Origin: AP-15 sp963774345
GTDB lineage: Bacteria > Pseudomonadota > Alphaproteobacteria > ATCC43930 > CGMCC-115725
DNA length: 64,000 nt
NCBI GenBank assembly: GCA_963774345.1
Contig: CAVZFB010000048.1
Location: 57,835-121,834, forward strand
Direction: 5' to 3'
A model generated the notes under the pieces. That model made no database searches, was not told where the DNA came from, and saw only the letters and a program-made list of their open reading frames with translations. The translations under genes and the position numbers were made by a program. Positions 9,745 through 20,300 of the stretch are shown here, piece after piece; within the stretch, counting starts at the first letter, position 1, and the number at the start of each line of letters is the position of its first letter.

Positions 9745-11049
9745 TTAAGCGAATGCGGCGCGCTTAATGAGCCGTGCACAAAAAAAGCCGTCAACGCCGT
9801 CATACTCGGCTAAGTGGCACGGTAAGGTCCGTAGATCGCCCGCGCGGGTGATCCAATCGGATTCAGCGCCGATTTCGTCGGGGTCAATAGTCTGACGCGA
9901 GACTAGCGCGCCGCCCTCCAGCAAGGTCTCGATGCGCTGCGCTCCTTCCTCCGGCTCGAGCGAGCAGGTGCAATAGACGAGGGTCCCGCCCGGCTGCAGC
10001 ATGTCGATTGCGGCCCGCAAGAGGTTCTCTTGCACTACCGCGAGGCGCGTTACGTCCTCCGGCGATTTGAGGTGTGGCACGTCTGGATGACGGCGAATGG
10101 CCCCGGTTGTAGTGCACGGGGCGTCGAGCAGAACTGCGTCGATCGGGCGCGGTGGGCGCCAGACCAGCGCGTCGGCTACCACCGCCTCGATTGGCAGGTC
10201 TAGTCGGGCGAAATTGGCAACGAGCCGGTCGAGACGCCGTGCCGAACGGTCGATCGCCGTCACTCGTGCTCCGGCGGCCGCGAGCTGAGCGCTCTTGCCC
10301 CCCGGGGCAGCGCACAAATCTACCACCTCGCGCCCGGTCAGGTCGCCGAACAGCCGCGCAGGCAGCGCGGCGGCGGCATCTTGGACCCACCAGGCGCCCT
10401 CGGAGTAGCCCGGAAGCGCGGCAACCGAGCCGCCCGCAGGGCGACGGAGCGTGCCGGTCGGCAGCAAGGTTCCCTGTAATCTGCCGCACCAGGCCGCGGC
10501 GTTCTCACGCAAAGTCAGATCGAGCGGCGCTTCTTTCAGATGAGCTGTGGCGATTGCACGCGCGGTTTCTTCGCCATAGCTGCCGCTCCACGACCGCCAC
10601 AACCAATCCGGCGTATTGAGCCGAGCGGCATCCTGCTCCCCGACACGCTCGGCGCCCTCGACGCTCAGCCGTCGCAGTACAGCGTTGACGAGCCCCTTGT
10701 GGGAGACAAAACCGCGGCTGTGCGCGAGATCGACGCTGGTGGCTACGGCCGCGTGAGGTGGCGTCCGCAAAAACAACAGCTGAGCGATGCCGAGCCGCAA
10801 TATGTCGTGGACCGCTGCCGCGCGGGGCGCCAGCGGGGTGCTGAGACAGACAGCAATCAGCGCGTCGATCTGGCCGAGCCGCCGCAGCGCGGTAGCGACG
10901 AGCAGGCGGGCGAAGGCACGGTCTCGTCCCGACAATTGGTGCATCGACACGTTTTCGTCGATTGCGTCGTCGAGCGGCCGTTTACGGCGGAGTACCGCAC
11001 CGATCAAATCGAGCGCAGCATTACGCGCAGTCGGCACTTGGGACATCAA
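9745..11049 (-). CDS. rsmB: 16S rRNA (cytosine-5) methyltransferase, RsmB/NOL1/NOP2/Sun family
   Basis: Methylates C967 of 16S rRNA using S-adenosylmethionine. The N-terminal NusB-like RNA-binding domain covers roughly residues 1-135 (ALDLIGAVL, GRDRAFARLL, HDILRLGIAQLLFL). The Rossmann methyltransferase domain follows: VDLCAAPGGKSAQLAA is motif I, LLDAPCTTTGAIRRHPD holds the motif IV PC cysteine, and LVYCTCSLEPEEG holds the motif VI TC catalytic cysteine. Both cysteines are present, so it should be active. Length 434 is usual. It is divergent from the small SDHAF4-like gene, with a 160-base gap between them. Confidence 0.95.
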   Translation of the reverse strand: MMSQVPTARNAALDLIGAVLRRKRPLDDAIDENVSMHQLSGRDRAFARLLVATALRRLGQIDALIAVCLSTPLAPRAAAVHDILRLGIAQLLFLRTPPHAAVATSVDLAHSRGFVSHKGLVNAVLRRLSVEGAERVGEQDAARLNTPDWLWRSWSGSYGEETARAIATAHLKEAPLDLTLRENAAAWCGRLQGTLLPTGTLRRPAGGSVAALPGYSEGAWWVQDAAAALPARLFGDLTGREVVDLCAAPGGKSAQLAAAGARVTAIDRSARRLDRLVANFARLDLPIEAVVADALVWRPPRPIDAVLLDAPCTTTGAIRRHPDVPHLKSPEDVTRLAVVQENLLRAAIDMLQPGGTLVYCTCSLEPEEGAQRIETLLEGGALVSRQTIDPDEIGAESDWITRAGDLRTLPCHLAEYDGVDGFFCARLIKRAAFA

Positions 11050-11211
11050 AGTTCTTCAAAGACATGAATGGGCTTCGGTGGTCTGTGTAGGCGTAAAGCT
11101 TGGACAACGTGACAAACGTCTCAACTGGGATATGGTTCCAGGTCGGCTGAAACCGATATGGGGAGGCGGGGAAAGGGTTGAGTTCGTTCGCTTCGTTGCC
11201 ACATTTTGATC

Positions 11212-11373
11212 ATGGACGAGCGATCGCATCAAACAGGCGTGCCGCGAGCGCCCAACTCTTCGGTCGCTGTACCCTCTGTGGCGCCGCCGCCTAAAGAAAT
11301 CGGCGGCCCGAAGGGGCCGGAGCCAACCCGCTTTGGAGATTGGGAGTACAACGGCCGCTGCACCGATTTCTGA
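11212..11373 (+). CDS. DUF1674 / SDHAF4-like succinate dehydrogenase assembly factor, 53 residues
   Basis: A very small gene translated as MDERSHQTGVPRAP, a proline-rich linker, then KEIGGPKGPEPTRFGDWEYN and a GRCTDF end. The C-terminal block is the DUF1674 signature shared with mitochondrial SDHAF4/Sdh8, which binds and protects flavinated SdhA before succinate dehydrogenase is assembled. The match runs exactly to the stop codon, as in the family. In alphaproteobacteria this gene is often found next to rsmB, as here, divergently oriented. No recognisable Shine-Dalgarno sequence stands directly before ATG (TTTTGATC precedes it), so translation may be weak. Confidence 0.85.
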   Translation: MDERSHQTGVPRAPNSSVAVPSVAPPPKEIGGPKGPEPTRFGDWEYNGRCTDF

Positions 11374-11431
11374 GCTGCCTTGCCGTGGGATCACGGCGGG
11401 CTCATGGTGAGACCACATCGAGGGTGCGAAA

Positions 11432-12325
11432 GTGGTTTTGATGGCGGGAACAATCGGTGTAACCCGCGCTAAGGTCGGGCCTGTCACAGGGCCGCGCCTA
11501 ACAGCCGCCGGGGGGGTTGTTATCGGCGGCGTCGATCTGTCTCGGCCGCTGTCGCCCGCGCTCAAGGATCGAATCTTCGCCGCATTTCACGACCACCACA
11601 TCGTCGTCTTTCGCGATCAGACCCTGACTCGAGAGCAACAATTTGCCTTTTCGGCATGCTTTGGCGAGGTCGAATTTCACAGCGACCAAACCTCGACAGG
11701 CAAGCGATACGGCGTTGCCCATGTGATCTCCAACTTAGGGAGTGACGGAAAACCCGTCGACAGATCGTCTTCTCCAGTCAGCAACTACCGGTGGCACACA
11801 GACAAGGCCTATCATGCCGTGCCGCCTATGCTGACGTCGCTCTATGCGGTCGAGATGCCCGCCGAGGGTGGCGACACGGAGTTTGCCAACACCGCGATCA
11901 GCTACGCCGCGCTGCCAACGGAAACAAAACGCCAGATCGCCGGGTTGCGCGTGGTTTTTCGCTGGGGAGCGAGTTTCGGCGAGGCGGAGGCCCGCTCCGT
12001 ATCGCAGGCCGCCCTCCGCGAGCGCCCGCCGGTCGACCATCCCTTGGTGCGCACCCATCCCGAAACCGGCGCAAAAGCGCTCTATCTTGGGAACCACTCC
12101 TCGCATATCCAGGGCCTGCCCGAGGCCGAAGGCAAAGTCCTGCTCGACGCACTCCTGGAGCATGCGACGCAGCGTCAATTCGTCTACCGGTACCGGTGGC
12201 GCGTAGGTGATCTGGTCATGTGGGACAACCGTTGCCTGCTCCATCGCGCTCTCGCCAATTACGAGATGGGCAGCGAGCGCCGTATCCTGCACCGCACCGT
12301 GGTTAAGGGGACGGTACCCTTCTGA
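11432..12325 (+). CDS. TauD/TfdA-family Fe(II)/2-oxoglutarate dioxygenase
   Basis: A non-haem iron oxygenase that couples decarboxylation of 2-oxoglutarate to hydroxylation, often to free sulfonates or phenoxy acids. The facial triad is visible: WHTDKAYH carries His and Asp, and the distal His is in NRCLLHRAL; the oxoglutarate-binding Arg is in ERRILHRT. The N-terminal ALKDRIFAAFHDHHIVVFRDQ and the TEFANTAISYAAL block are family-typical. The GTG start at 11432 lies 7 bases after GAGGG; ATG at 11441 is an alternative. The next gene converges with a 14-base gap. The substrate cannot be assigned. Confidence 0.9.
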   Translation: MVLMAGTIGVTRAKVGPVTGPRLTAAGGVVIGGVDLSRPLSPALKDRIFAAFHDHHIVVFRDQTLTREQQFAFSACFGEVEFHSDQTSTGKRYGVAHVISNLGSDGKPVDRSSSPVSNYRWHTDKAYHAVPPMLTSLYAVEMPAEGGDTEFANTAISYAALPTETKRQIAGLRVVFRWGASFGEAEARSVSQAALRERPPVDHPLVRTHPETGAKALYLGNHSSHIQGLPEAEGKVLLDALLEHATQRQFVYRYRWRVGDLVMWDNRCLLHRALANYEMGSERRILHRTVVKGTVPF

Positions 12326-12339
12326 GAATTCGCCGGAGC

Positions 12340-13275
12340 CTAAACCTCTGTTTTCGCTCCGGTGCGCTCGGTGATCAGGCCGTAATGCTCGGTGCGGCGG
12401 TGCTTTTCGAAATTAAAGACGGTGCGCCGCAGATAGTCGCCGAGATCGAGGTCGAGGTTGACTGCGATGACCTCATCTTCCTCGCTCAAGGCCTGCGCCG
12501 CGATTTCGCCGGTCGGCGCCACGATGGCCGAGCCGCCGATCATCGCAAACCCGTCTTCGGCACCGCATTTTGCCGCTGCCAATACCCAGGCAGCGTTTTG
12601 ATAGGCCCCGGCCTGCAACGACAGCAGGTGGTGGAACATTCGGAGATGCTCCGGCTCGCGGTGGTGGATGTTCAGGGTCGGTGTGTTGTAGCCCAGCGCC
12701 ACAATCTCGACCCCCTGCAGTCCCATGACGCGATAGGTCTCGGGCCAGCGCCGGTCGTTGCAGATGCACATGCCGACCACCGAATCATAGGCGCGCCAGA
12801 CTTTGAAGCCTTCGTTGCCGATATCGAAATAGCGCTTTTCGAGATGCTGGAACGGCGCGCCAGGCAGATGCTCGAAATGGCCGGGTAGGTGGATCTTGCG
12901 ATAGCGTCCAATGATCCGGCCGTCGCGCTCGACCAGGATTGCGGTGTTGTAGTGTCTGGGTTCGCCTTTTTCCTGGGTCAGCTCAGCATAGCCGAGGTAA
13001 AACCCGACACCCAGTTCCTTCGCCAGATCGAACAAAGGCCGGGTTTCGGCGTTCGGCATCTCACGCTCGAAAAAGCGGTCGATCTCGGCCTGGTCGGTCA
13101 TCCACCAGCGCGGAAAGAAGGTGGTCAGCGCCAGCTCGGGGAAAACGACAAAGCGCGCGCCGCGCCCGTGCGCCTCGCGCATCATTGCAATCAGCCGCCG
13201 GACCACCGAGCCGCGGCTATCTGCCAAATGGATCGGCCCAAGCTGGGCGACGGCGGCATTCAACTTGCGCGACAT
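12340..13275 (-). CDS. N-carbamoyl-D-amino acid hydrolase (D-carbamoylase)
   Basis: A nitrilase-superfamily enzyme that hydrolyses N-carbamoyl-D-amino acids to D-amino acid, CO2 and ammonia, the last step of hydantoin breakdown. The catalytic triad is Glu47 in VVFPELAL, Lys127 in YRKIHLPG and Cys172 in CICNDRRWPE, each one residue from the positions in the well-studied Agrobacterium enzyme. Further shared blocks are VMGLQGVEI, GYNTPT and FHHLLSLQAGAYQN. ATG at 13275 gives 311 residues, normal for the family; open frame further upstream runs into the neighbour and is not used. No hydantoinase is present in the window, so the carbamoyl substrate must come from elsewhere. Confidence 0.92.
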   Translation of the reverse strand: MSRKLNAAVAQLGPIHLADSRGSVVRRLIAMMREAHGRGARFVVFPELALTTFFPRWWMTDQAEIDRFFEREMPNAETRPLFDLAKELGVGFYLGYAELTQEKGEPRHYNTAILVERDGRIIGRYRKIHLPGHFEHLPGAPFQHLEKRYFDIGNEGFKVWRAYDSVVGMCICNDRRWPETYRVMGLQGVEIVALGYNTPTLNIHHREPEHLRMFHHLLSLQAGAYQNAAWVLAAAKCGAEDGFAMIGGSAIVAPTGEIAAQALSEEDEVIAVNLDLDLGDYLRRTVFNFEKHRRTEHYGLITERTGAKTEV

Positions 13276-13331
13276 GAAGGCTTCTCCCGTACGAGACGTG
13301 TGGATTTCGGACTGCTGACCCGAACGGCCGC

Positions 13332-14970
13332 TTACACGTCGGCCTTGGCCCGCTCGCGCAACAGAAATTTCAGGATCTTGCCGGTCGAGGTTTTGGGGAG
13401 GGGACCGAAAATCACGGTGCGGGGCGCCTTGAAGCGGGCGAGGTGCTCGCGGCAGAAGGCAATGATGTCCTCGGCGGTGGCGGCACATTCGGGTTTGAGG
13501 GTCACGAAAGCGCACGGGGTTTCGCCCCACATCTGGTCGGGGCGGGCGACGACGGCGGCCTCGAACACGGCAGGGTGGCGGTAGAGCACGCTTTCGACCT
13601 CTACCGTCGAGATGTTCTCACCGCCAGAAATGATGATGTCCTTCGAGCGATCTTTGAGCTCGATATAGCCGTCGGGATGGACGACACCGAGATCGCCGGT
13701 GTGGAACCAGCCGCCGGCAAAGGCCTCCTCTGTCGCGTGCGAGTTCTTCAGGTATCCCTTCATAACAATATTGCCGCGCATAAAAATCTCGCCCATCACG
13801 GCACCGTCCGCCGGGACCGGCGCCAGGCTCGCCGGATCAGCGACCATCAGGCCGTCCAGCACCGGATAGTTGACCCCCTGACGCGCCTTCAGGCCCGAGC
13901 GCTCCTCGGTCGGCAGCGCGTCCCACTCGCTGTGCCAGGCGCACACCGTGGCCGGCCCGTAGACTTCGGTCAGGCCGTAGACATGGGTGATGTGAAAGCC
14001 GATCCGCTTCCATCCCCTCGATCACCGCCGCCGGCGGCGACGCCCCGGCAGTCATCATCTCGATCCGCCGGTCGAGGGAGCTGGTCAGCCCTGGCCCGGC
14101 ATTCAGCAGCATGTTCATGACCACCGGTGCGCCGCACATATGGGTGACGCCGTCGCGCGCGATGGTCTCGTAGATCGCCGCGGCCTCGACCCGGCGCAGA
14201 CAAACATGAGTCCCGGCCAATGCCGTGATGGCCCATGGAAAGCACCAGCCGTTGCAATGGAACATCGGCAGGGTCCACAGATAGACCGGATGCTGCCGCA
14301 GGCCCCAGACCAGGATGTTGCCGAGCGCGTTCAGGTAGGCGCCGCGATGGTGATAGACGACCCCCTTGGGGTTGCCGGTCGTGCCGGAGGTGTAGTTCAG
14401 CGCGATCGCATCCCATTCGTCTGTGGGCGTCAGTTCGGGGAAGACTGGGTCGCCACCGGCGAGAAAGGCCTCGTAATCGATGTTGCCGAGGCGCGCGCCG
14501 CCCGGACCCGCCGGGTCGATGATGTCGACGACCAGCGGCTTGCGCTCCAGCCTTGCCAGCGCCTGTTTGACGACCGGGGCGAATTCGGTATCGGTGATCA
14601 AGACCTTGGCTTCGCCGTGGCCGAGGATGAAGGCGATGGTTTCCGGGTCGAGGCGGATGTTCAGTGCGTTCAGGACCGCACCCGCCATCGGCACGCCGAA
14701 ATGGGCTTCGAACATCTCCGGGATGTTGGGCGCCATCACCGCCACGGTGTCGCCACGCCCGACACCCGCGGCCGCCAAAGCCGCGGCCAGCCGGCGGCAG
14801 CGGTCGAGTGCTTCGCGCCAGCTGTACCGCCGCTCACCATGAACGACGGCGACACCGTCGGGATAGACCGATGCGGAGCGCAGTAAAAAGCCGATCGGGC
14901 TCAGTGGCACGAAATTAGCCGGGTTCTTGTCGAGCCCCAATTCGTAGGGATTGGTGTAGACTTTGGACAT
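13332..14970 (-). CDS. AMP-forming acyl-CoA synthetase, frameshifted
   Basis: Activates a carboxylic acid with ATP to an acyl-adenylate and then to acyl-CoA. The N-terminal domain carries the P-loop-like YTSGTTGNPKGV signature and LPMFHCNGWCFPW. The C-terminal part carries GWFHTGDLGVVHPDGYIELK, KDIIISGGENIS and the acyl-activating lysine in PKTSTGKILKF. One extra base near 14000 breaks the frame just before the conserved ITHVYGLTE block, which is readable in the other frame. The joined length of about 545 matches the medium-chain/dicarboxylate-like ACS group. It ends 57 bases before the D-carbamoylase start on the same strand, so the two may be cotranscribed. Confidence 0.9.
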
Positions 14971-15181
14971 GATCCGCCTTCCTCCCGAAGCCTTTATTTT
15001 GCCACCCGCGCCGCGGCTGTCGAGCAGCTTCGCTTGGGGCCGTCCGACCGGGGTGTGGCGCGAGCCGGATTGCCCCGGTTCTTGACGCCGCGCGGCGAGG
15101 CAGCGTAGAAGACGCGCCCGCGCTACCTGAAAATGGCAAGTCGCGGGGGTAGTCATCGGTGCAGTTGGTCGAGGTACGGCA

Positions 15182-15472
15182 ATGGCGCGGAGATGCGCAA
15201 TCACCGGCAAGGGTGTCCAGGTCGGGCACAACGTTAGCCATGCCAACAACAAGACCAAGCGGCGCTTTCTGCCCAATCTGCAGCAGATTTCGGTCTTGTC
15301 AGATGTGCTCGGGCCGATCCGGCTGCGGATTGCCACGGCAGCGATCCGCACGATCGAGCATAAGGGCGGCTTCGACGCCTTTCTGCGGGATACGCCCAAT
15401 CGCAAGCTGACGCCGGAGATCCGCCGGCTGAAACGCCGCGTCGAGGCGGCGGCGGCGCGCCAAAGCGGGTAA
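15182..15472 (+). CDS. rpmB: 50S ribosomal protein L28
   Basis: Ribosomal large-subunit protein. It opens with MARRCAITGKGVQVGHNVSH, the universal bL28 N-terminus, and continues with KTKRRFLPNLQ and the VLGPIRLRIATAAIRTIEHKG segment. The 96-residue length is typical for alphaproteobacteria. It is divergently transcribed from the acyl-CoA synthetase; about 210 bases between them must hold both promoters. A hairpin follows immediately after the stop codon. Confidence 0.97.
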   Translation: MARRCAITGKGVQVGHNVSHANNKTKRRFLPNLQQISVLSDVLGPIRLRIATAAIRTIEHKGGFDAFLRDTPNRKLTPEIRRLKRRVEAAAARQSG

Positions 15473-15503
15473 GCCCGGGCCGGTGGGGCCCCGTTGCGGG
15501 CTT
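15471..15503 (+). terminator. Probable intrinsic terminator or attenuating hairpin after rpmB
   Basis: AAGCCCG at 15471-15477 pairs with CGGGCTT at 15497-15503, and an inner GGGCC/GGCCC pair extends the stem. A short TTTC follows rather than a long T run, so termination may be partial. It overlaps the rpmB stop and lies 15 bases ahead of the tamA start. Confidence 0.4.
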
Positions 15504-15517
15504 TCGCCCGGGGACGG

Positions 15518-17314
15518 ATGCGGGGTCGCCGATTTCTGCCGGCGCTGGCTTTGACCGCTGTGCTGTTTCCCGCTGCTGCCGGCCAAGCGGATATCCACTA
15601 CGAGACAACCATTACCGGCGCCGGCGACAGCGGTCTCGCCGACCTGTTAGATAAAGTTTCGGAGCTGAAGACGCTCGAGAATCGTCCGCCGGCCTCCGAG
15701 GAAGCCTTGCGCCGCCGCGCCGCCCGTGATCTCGGCCGGCTCGCCGACGCCGCACGCAGCCTTGGCTATTGGGATGCCCAGTTCAATTACGACGTCGATA
15801 CCGCCGCGCAGCCGCAAAAAGTCACGGTCAAGGTCGTGCCGGGACCGCTCTACCACGTCGCCACGGTCGTGGTGCTCGGCCCCGACGGTCTGCCGCTGGC
15901 GCTCCCGCCGACTGCCGGGCCGCTGCCCCTGAAACCCGGCAACCCGGCGCAGACTGCCCCGGTGGTGGCGGCGCAAGCGGCGCTGGTAAGCGCGTTTGGC
16001 ACCAGCGGCCACCCCTTTGCCAAAGTTGACAACCGGCAGGTCGTGATCGACCACCGCAACCACACAATGGAGGTGACCTATAAGCTCGCGCCCGGCCCGG
16101 CGATGCGCTTTGGCGGCGTTTCGATCAGGGGATTGAACACCCTCCATCCCGGCTATGTCGAGCGCCGGCTGCGCTGGCAGCGTGGCGAGGCTTACGATGC
16201 GGCCAAGGTCGAGGAGACGCGCCGCGCGCTGATCGAAACCGGCCTGTTCAGCACGGTGCAGATTACGCCCGCGGCGGAGCCGGACCAGCCGGAAAGCGCT
16301 CAAATGACAATCGACGTTACCGAACGCCCGCATCGCACGATCGGCGCGGGGGTCGGCTACAATACGAGCCAGGGCGCCGCCGCCCGAGTCTTCTGGGAAA
16401 ATCGCAACCTGTTCGGGAATGCCGAATATTTGAAGCTTTCGGCGACCGGTGGTCAGCAAGTCTACGGCGTCAACGCGAATTTCCGCCGTCCGGATTTTCT
16501 CGTACCCGACCAGGATTTTCTGGCGACTGCCGAGATCGCCGACGACACGCCGGTGGCCTATCACAGCCGCCGCGCGCTCGCCACGGCGGGGTTGGAACGC
16601 CGTTTCGGCCGATTACTGACCGGCGGCGTGTTGCTCGAGGCCGAAGAGGCCAATGTTAAGCAACTCGCCAACGTCTCGACTAATACCTCGGCGCAGCGCA
16701 CCCAGCGTTACACGTTGTTCGGCGTCCCGGCCTATTTGAAGCTCGACACGACCGACAATCTGTTGAGCCCGACCCGCGGCTGGCGGGCCCAGCTTTCGGT
16801 CACGCCGGCCCACATTTTTTCGAGCCCGAGCCTGACCTATGTGACCAATTTGCTGTCGGCCAGCACCTATTGGAAGGTCGATGCCGATGGTCGCGCCATC
16901 CTCGCCGGCAGAGCGGCGCTCGGTTCACTTGACGGCGCCCCGCTGGCTCCGCTCCCGGCCGACCAGCGGATCTATGTCGGCGGCGGCGGGACGATCCGTC
17001 CCTATGGCTATCAGATGGCCGGGCCGCTCGCCTCCAACAACGACCCGATCGGCGGCAAGTCGAGCCTGGTGCTGAATTTCGAATCCCGCATCAAGGTGAC
17101 AGACACAATCGGTGTGGTTCCGTTCGTCGATGCCGGCAGCTATTACGAGAACAGCGTGCCGCAGCTCAATCAGCGTCTGTTTTACGGGGTCGGGCTGGGT
17201 CTGCGCTACTACACCCCGTTTGGTCCGCTGCGGCTCGATCTGGCGACCCCGCTCTATAAGCGCAACGCCGATTCGTGGGTCCAAGTCTATGTCAGCCTCG
17301 GCGAGGCGTTCTGA
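15518..17314 (+). CDS. tamA: Outer-membrane translocation and assembly protein TamA
   Basis: BamA-superfamily (Omp85) beta-barrel that works with TamB in outer-membrane protein insertion and lipid transport. The ATG at 15518 gives a signal peptide (RRFLPALALTAVLFPAAAGQA); an upstream TTG would only add a basic stretch. POTRA domains follow over about residues 25-260, including YDAAKVEETRRALIETGLFS, typical of the last POTRA. The barrel then runs from about 270 to the end with GAGVGYNTSQG, IYVGGGGTIRPYGYQ (the L6 R-G-Y-like loop) and a C-terminal strand ending in aromatic F. The stop overlaps the tamB start (TGATG-type), showing translational coupling. Confidence 0.93.
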   Translation: MRGRRFLPALALTAVLFPAAAGQADIHYETTITGAGDSGLADLLDKVSELKTLENRPPASEEALRRRAARDLGRLADAARSLGYWDAQFNYDVDTAAQPQKVTVKVVPGPLYHVATVVVLGPDGLPLALPPTAGPLPLKPGNPAQTAPVVAAQAALVSAFGTSGHPFAKVDNRQVVIDHRNHTMEVTYKLAPGPAMRFGGVSIRGLNTLHPGYVERRLRWQRGEAYDAAKVEETRRALIETGLFSTVQITPAAEPDQPESAQMTIDVTERPHRTIGAGVGYNTSQGAAARVFWENRNLFGNAEYLKLSATGGQQVYGVNANFRRPDFLVPDQDFLATAEIADDTPVAYHSRRALATAGLERRFGRLLTGGVLLEAEEANVKQLANVSTNTSAQRTQRYTLFGVPAYLKLDTTDNLLSPTRGWRAQLSVTPAHIFSSPSLTYVTNLLSASTYWKVDADGRAILAGRAALGSLDGAPLAPLPADQRIYVGGGGTIRPYGYQMAGPLASNNDPIGGKSSLVLNFESRIKVTDTIGVVPFVDAGSYYENSVPQLNQRLFYGVGLGLRYYTPFGPLRLDLATPLYKRNADSWVQVYVSLGEAF

Positions 17315-20300
17315 TGCGTGCTGCTGCCCGCTGGCTCGCGATCGCCATTGCCCTACCGCTCGCTCTGGTGCTGGCGGCGTTCGGGTTGCTGCAGACCCGG
17401 ATAGGCCAGGATTGGCTGGCGGCCGGCGTCGCGCGGGCGGCAAGCAGTCCGGGTTTTTCGCTGACCATCGAGGGGCTGCGCGGGACCGTGCCGTTGCGGA
17501 TGACGGCGACTCGCATCGAGGCCGGCGACGACAAGGGCGTGTGGCTGACATTGCGCAATGTCGCCCTCGATCTTGCGCCGGTGGCGCTGCTCACCGGCAA
17601 GATGCATGTCCGGTGGCTTGATATTGCCGACGTAGATATGCGGCGCTCGTCATCGCCGAGGTCATCGGAACCGCTCTCTCAATCTCTCCGCGTGCCGCAT
17701 CTCCCGGTCGCTGTCGTACTCGACCGGCTCACGATCACCCGCCTCACGCTGATGCCCGCGGTGTTGGGCGAGAGGGTGGTTGCCACGATAAAGGGGAGCG
17801 CCGCCGTCGAGAGCGGAACCGCGCGTGCCGACCTCGATCTGCACCGCACCGACGGTTTTCCCGGAAATATCGCAGTGCAGATGGCGCTGACCGGATCCAA
17901 TCCGGTGCTCGATCTGAAAATCAAAGCGGAAGATCCGACCGGGGTCCTGCTCGACCATTGGGCCGGGCGGACGGACCGCCTGCCGCTCGCCCTGGCGCTC
18001 GACGGCAAAGGACCAGTCGCGGATTGGGATGGCCAGCTGGCCGCGTCGGCGGGCGCGGTTGCTCGTGTTGACGCCGAGATAACGCTCGGCGTCGGCTCTC
18101 AGACCGTCCTCGGGATTTCCGGGATTGCCGCATTGGCGGCGCTGCTGCCGGCCGATCTTGCATCGGCCGTCGGTGACCGCGCAACCTTTTCGCTTCACAC
18201 GGAATTTGGCAGACCGGTCGCCAGCCGGTTGGCGATCGGCATCGCCGCCGGTGCCCTCGCCGCCAACTCCTCCTTTGATCGGTCCGATGGGGCCATTGCG
18301 GCGCATCTGCGCGCAGATGCGCCGAACCTCGCACTGCTGTCGGGCGTCGTGCGAACCCCGCTCCATGGTTCGGCGACCCTTGATGTCGGGATCACCGGGA
18401 GGCAAAACCGCCCGGTTGCCAAGGCGGATCTGTCGGGAACCGGGATCGGAGTTTCCAGTTCCGAGGCGGAGCGGGTCGAGGTGCATGTATCCGCAACCCC
18501 GACTGGTTCTCTCGATAACGCCGCGACGCGGATCGCCGTCGCGGCAAATGGCCGGATCGAAGGAGTAGCACTCCCCGAGAGGGCGGCGCTGATGACCGGG
18601 CTAGGGCGCGGCATCGACTGGTCGCTTGCCGCCGATACCGACCGCTATGCGACGACCGTCGATGTGACTCGGTTCGTTGCTCGGAGCGGCGGCATCGATC
18701 TGACCGGATCGGGCCGTCTTGCGACCGCCGGCCAAACCATCGCCGGGTCAGCTCGATTTTGCCGGGTCGGCGAGTGGAATGCGTACCGGAATCGCGGCCA
18801 TCGACGCGCTGATCGGCAACAAAGCTGCATTCGCCGGAACGGTTCGTCAGGATGCGGCGGGGGCCGTCACGCTCGACCATGTTGCGCTGGCTGCGGCTGC
18901 CGCAAAACTTTCCGGCGACGCGCATTTCGATCCCGCCTCGCATGTTCTGGCTGACGTCGCTGAACCTCGATGTGCCGCAGCTGAAGCCGGTCGGCGCGGC
19001 GCTAGGCACTGCAGTCGCCGGCACGGTTTCGGCCCAGGTCGAGGCAGATGGGCCGCTCGATCGGCTGCGGCTGCAAGGCAAGGTCGAGGGCCGCGGCATC
19101 ACCGCTGGCGGAGCGGCGATCGATCGGTTCCGACTCACCGGCGAGGTCGCCGATCTGTCGGAGCGCCAAGGCGGTGGTCGACGGTACGTTTCGCGCTTTT
19201 GGCCTCGATGGCAGTCTGGTGCTTGCGGCAGAGCTGAGCGGCAATTCCGAGCTGGCGGTTCCGCGTCTGCGCGTGCAGGCGGCGGACAGCACGGTCGAGG
19301 GCAACCTGCGCGTCATGCTCGCCACTGGTATGGTCCAGGGCGCGTTGACCGCGCGATTGGCCGATCTCTCGCGCTGGTCAAGGCTTGCCGGAACTCCGCT
19401 CGGCGGCAGCCTCGATCTGAGCGCCAGGCTTGCCGCGGCGGGAGGCGGGCAGGGCCTCGATCTCAACGCGACCGGAACCCGGCTTGCAGCCGGCGCCAAC
19501 CGAGCGCGCATCGAGATCGGCAACCTTGCCCTGACCACGCGGCTGGCCGACATTTGGCGCGCGCCGTCGGGTTCGGGGCGACTGTCGCTGAACGCTGCGC
19601 GTTTCGGCGCTGGAGATTTCACGACTGCTGCCGCGAGCTTCATCAGCCCGCGCCCCGGCCGCTTTGCCTTCGAGGGCAATGCTGACGGCCACCCGCTAAC
19701 TGTGACCTTCGCCGGGGAAGGCGGGCTCGTCCCGGGCGGCGCCGAACTGCGCCTTTCCCGGCTCGCCGGATCGCTCGGCACCGACCCATTCCGGTTGGCG
19801 CAGCCGCTCGACCTGTCGCGCCGCGGCACTGATCTCTCCCTTTCCGGTCTCGATCTGCGGCTCGGCGCCGGCCGGATCACCGGCAACGGCGCGATCAGAG
19901 GCGAAGGGCTGGCGTTGGCAATGAATGCCACCGATCTGCCGCTCGCGACCGGCGCACAGCTGATGGGCTACCCGGGTGTGCACGGCGCCCTGTCGGCGAC
20001 CGCGAGCTTGAGCGGAACCTTACGCGCGCCGCGGGGCCATATCGTTGTGAATGCACAGGCGCTCTCGCTTGCCGTGTCGCGGCACGCGCAGGCGCCTCGC
20101 CTCGGGGTGACGGCAACGGGTGATTGGAACGGCCGGACGGTCGATGTGCAGGGCCGAGTGACCGGGCTCGAAGGCGATCGGGTGACTTTCGCCGGCTCGC
20201 TGCCTCTGCTGCTGACCCCGGCCCCGCTCGGTCTGTCGGTGCCGCCGCAGGGCCCGCTTGCGCTGCGGCTTCAAGGCGGCGGCGACCTAGGTCATCTCGC

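Noticed and set aside
11056..11565. A 169-residue minus-strand frame between rsmB and the TauD gene
   Set aside because: It covers the SDHAF4-like gene and the TauD N-terminus on the other strand, and its product is low-complexity Arg/Pro/Ser-rich.
12340..13530. Longer form of the D-carbamoylase starting inside the acyl-CoA synthetase
   Set aside because: The added 85 residues are arginine-rich antisense-like sequence and ATG 13275 aligns with the known N-terminus of the family.
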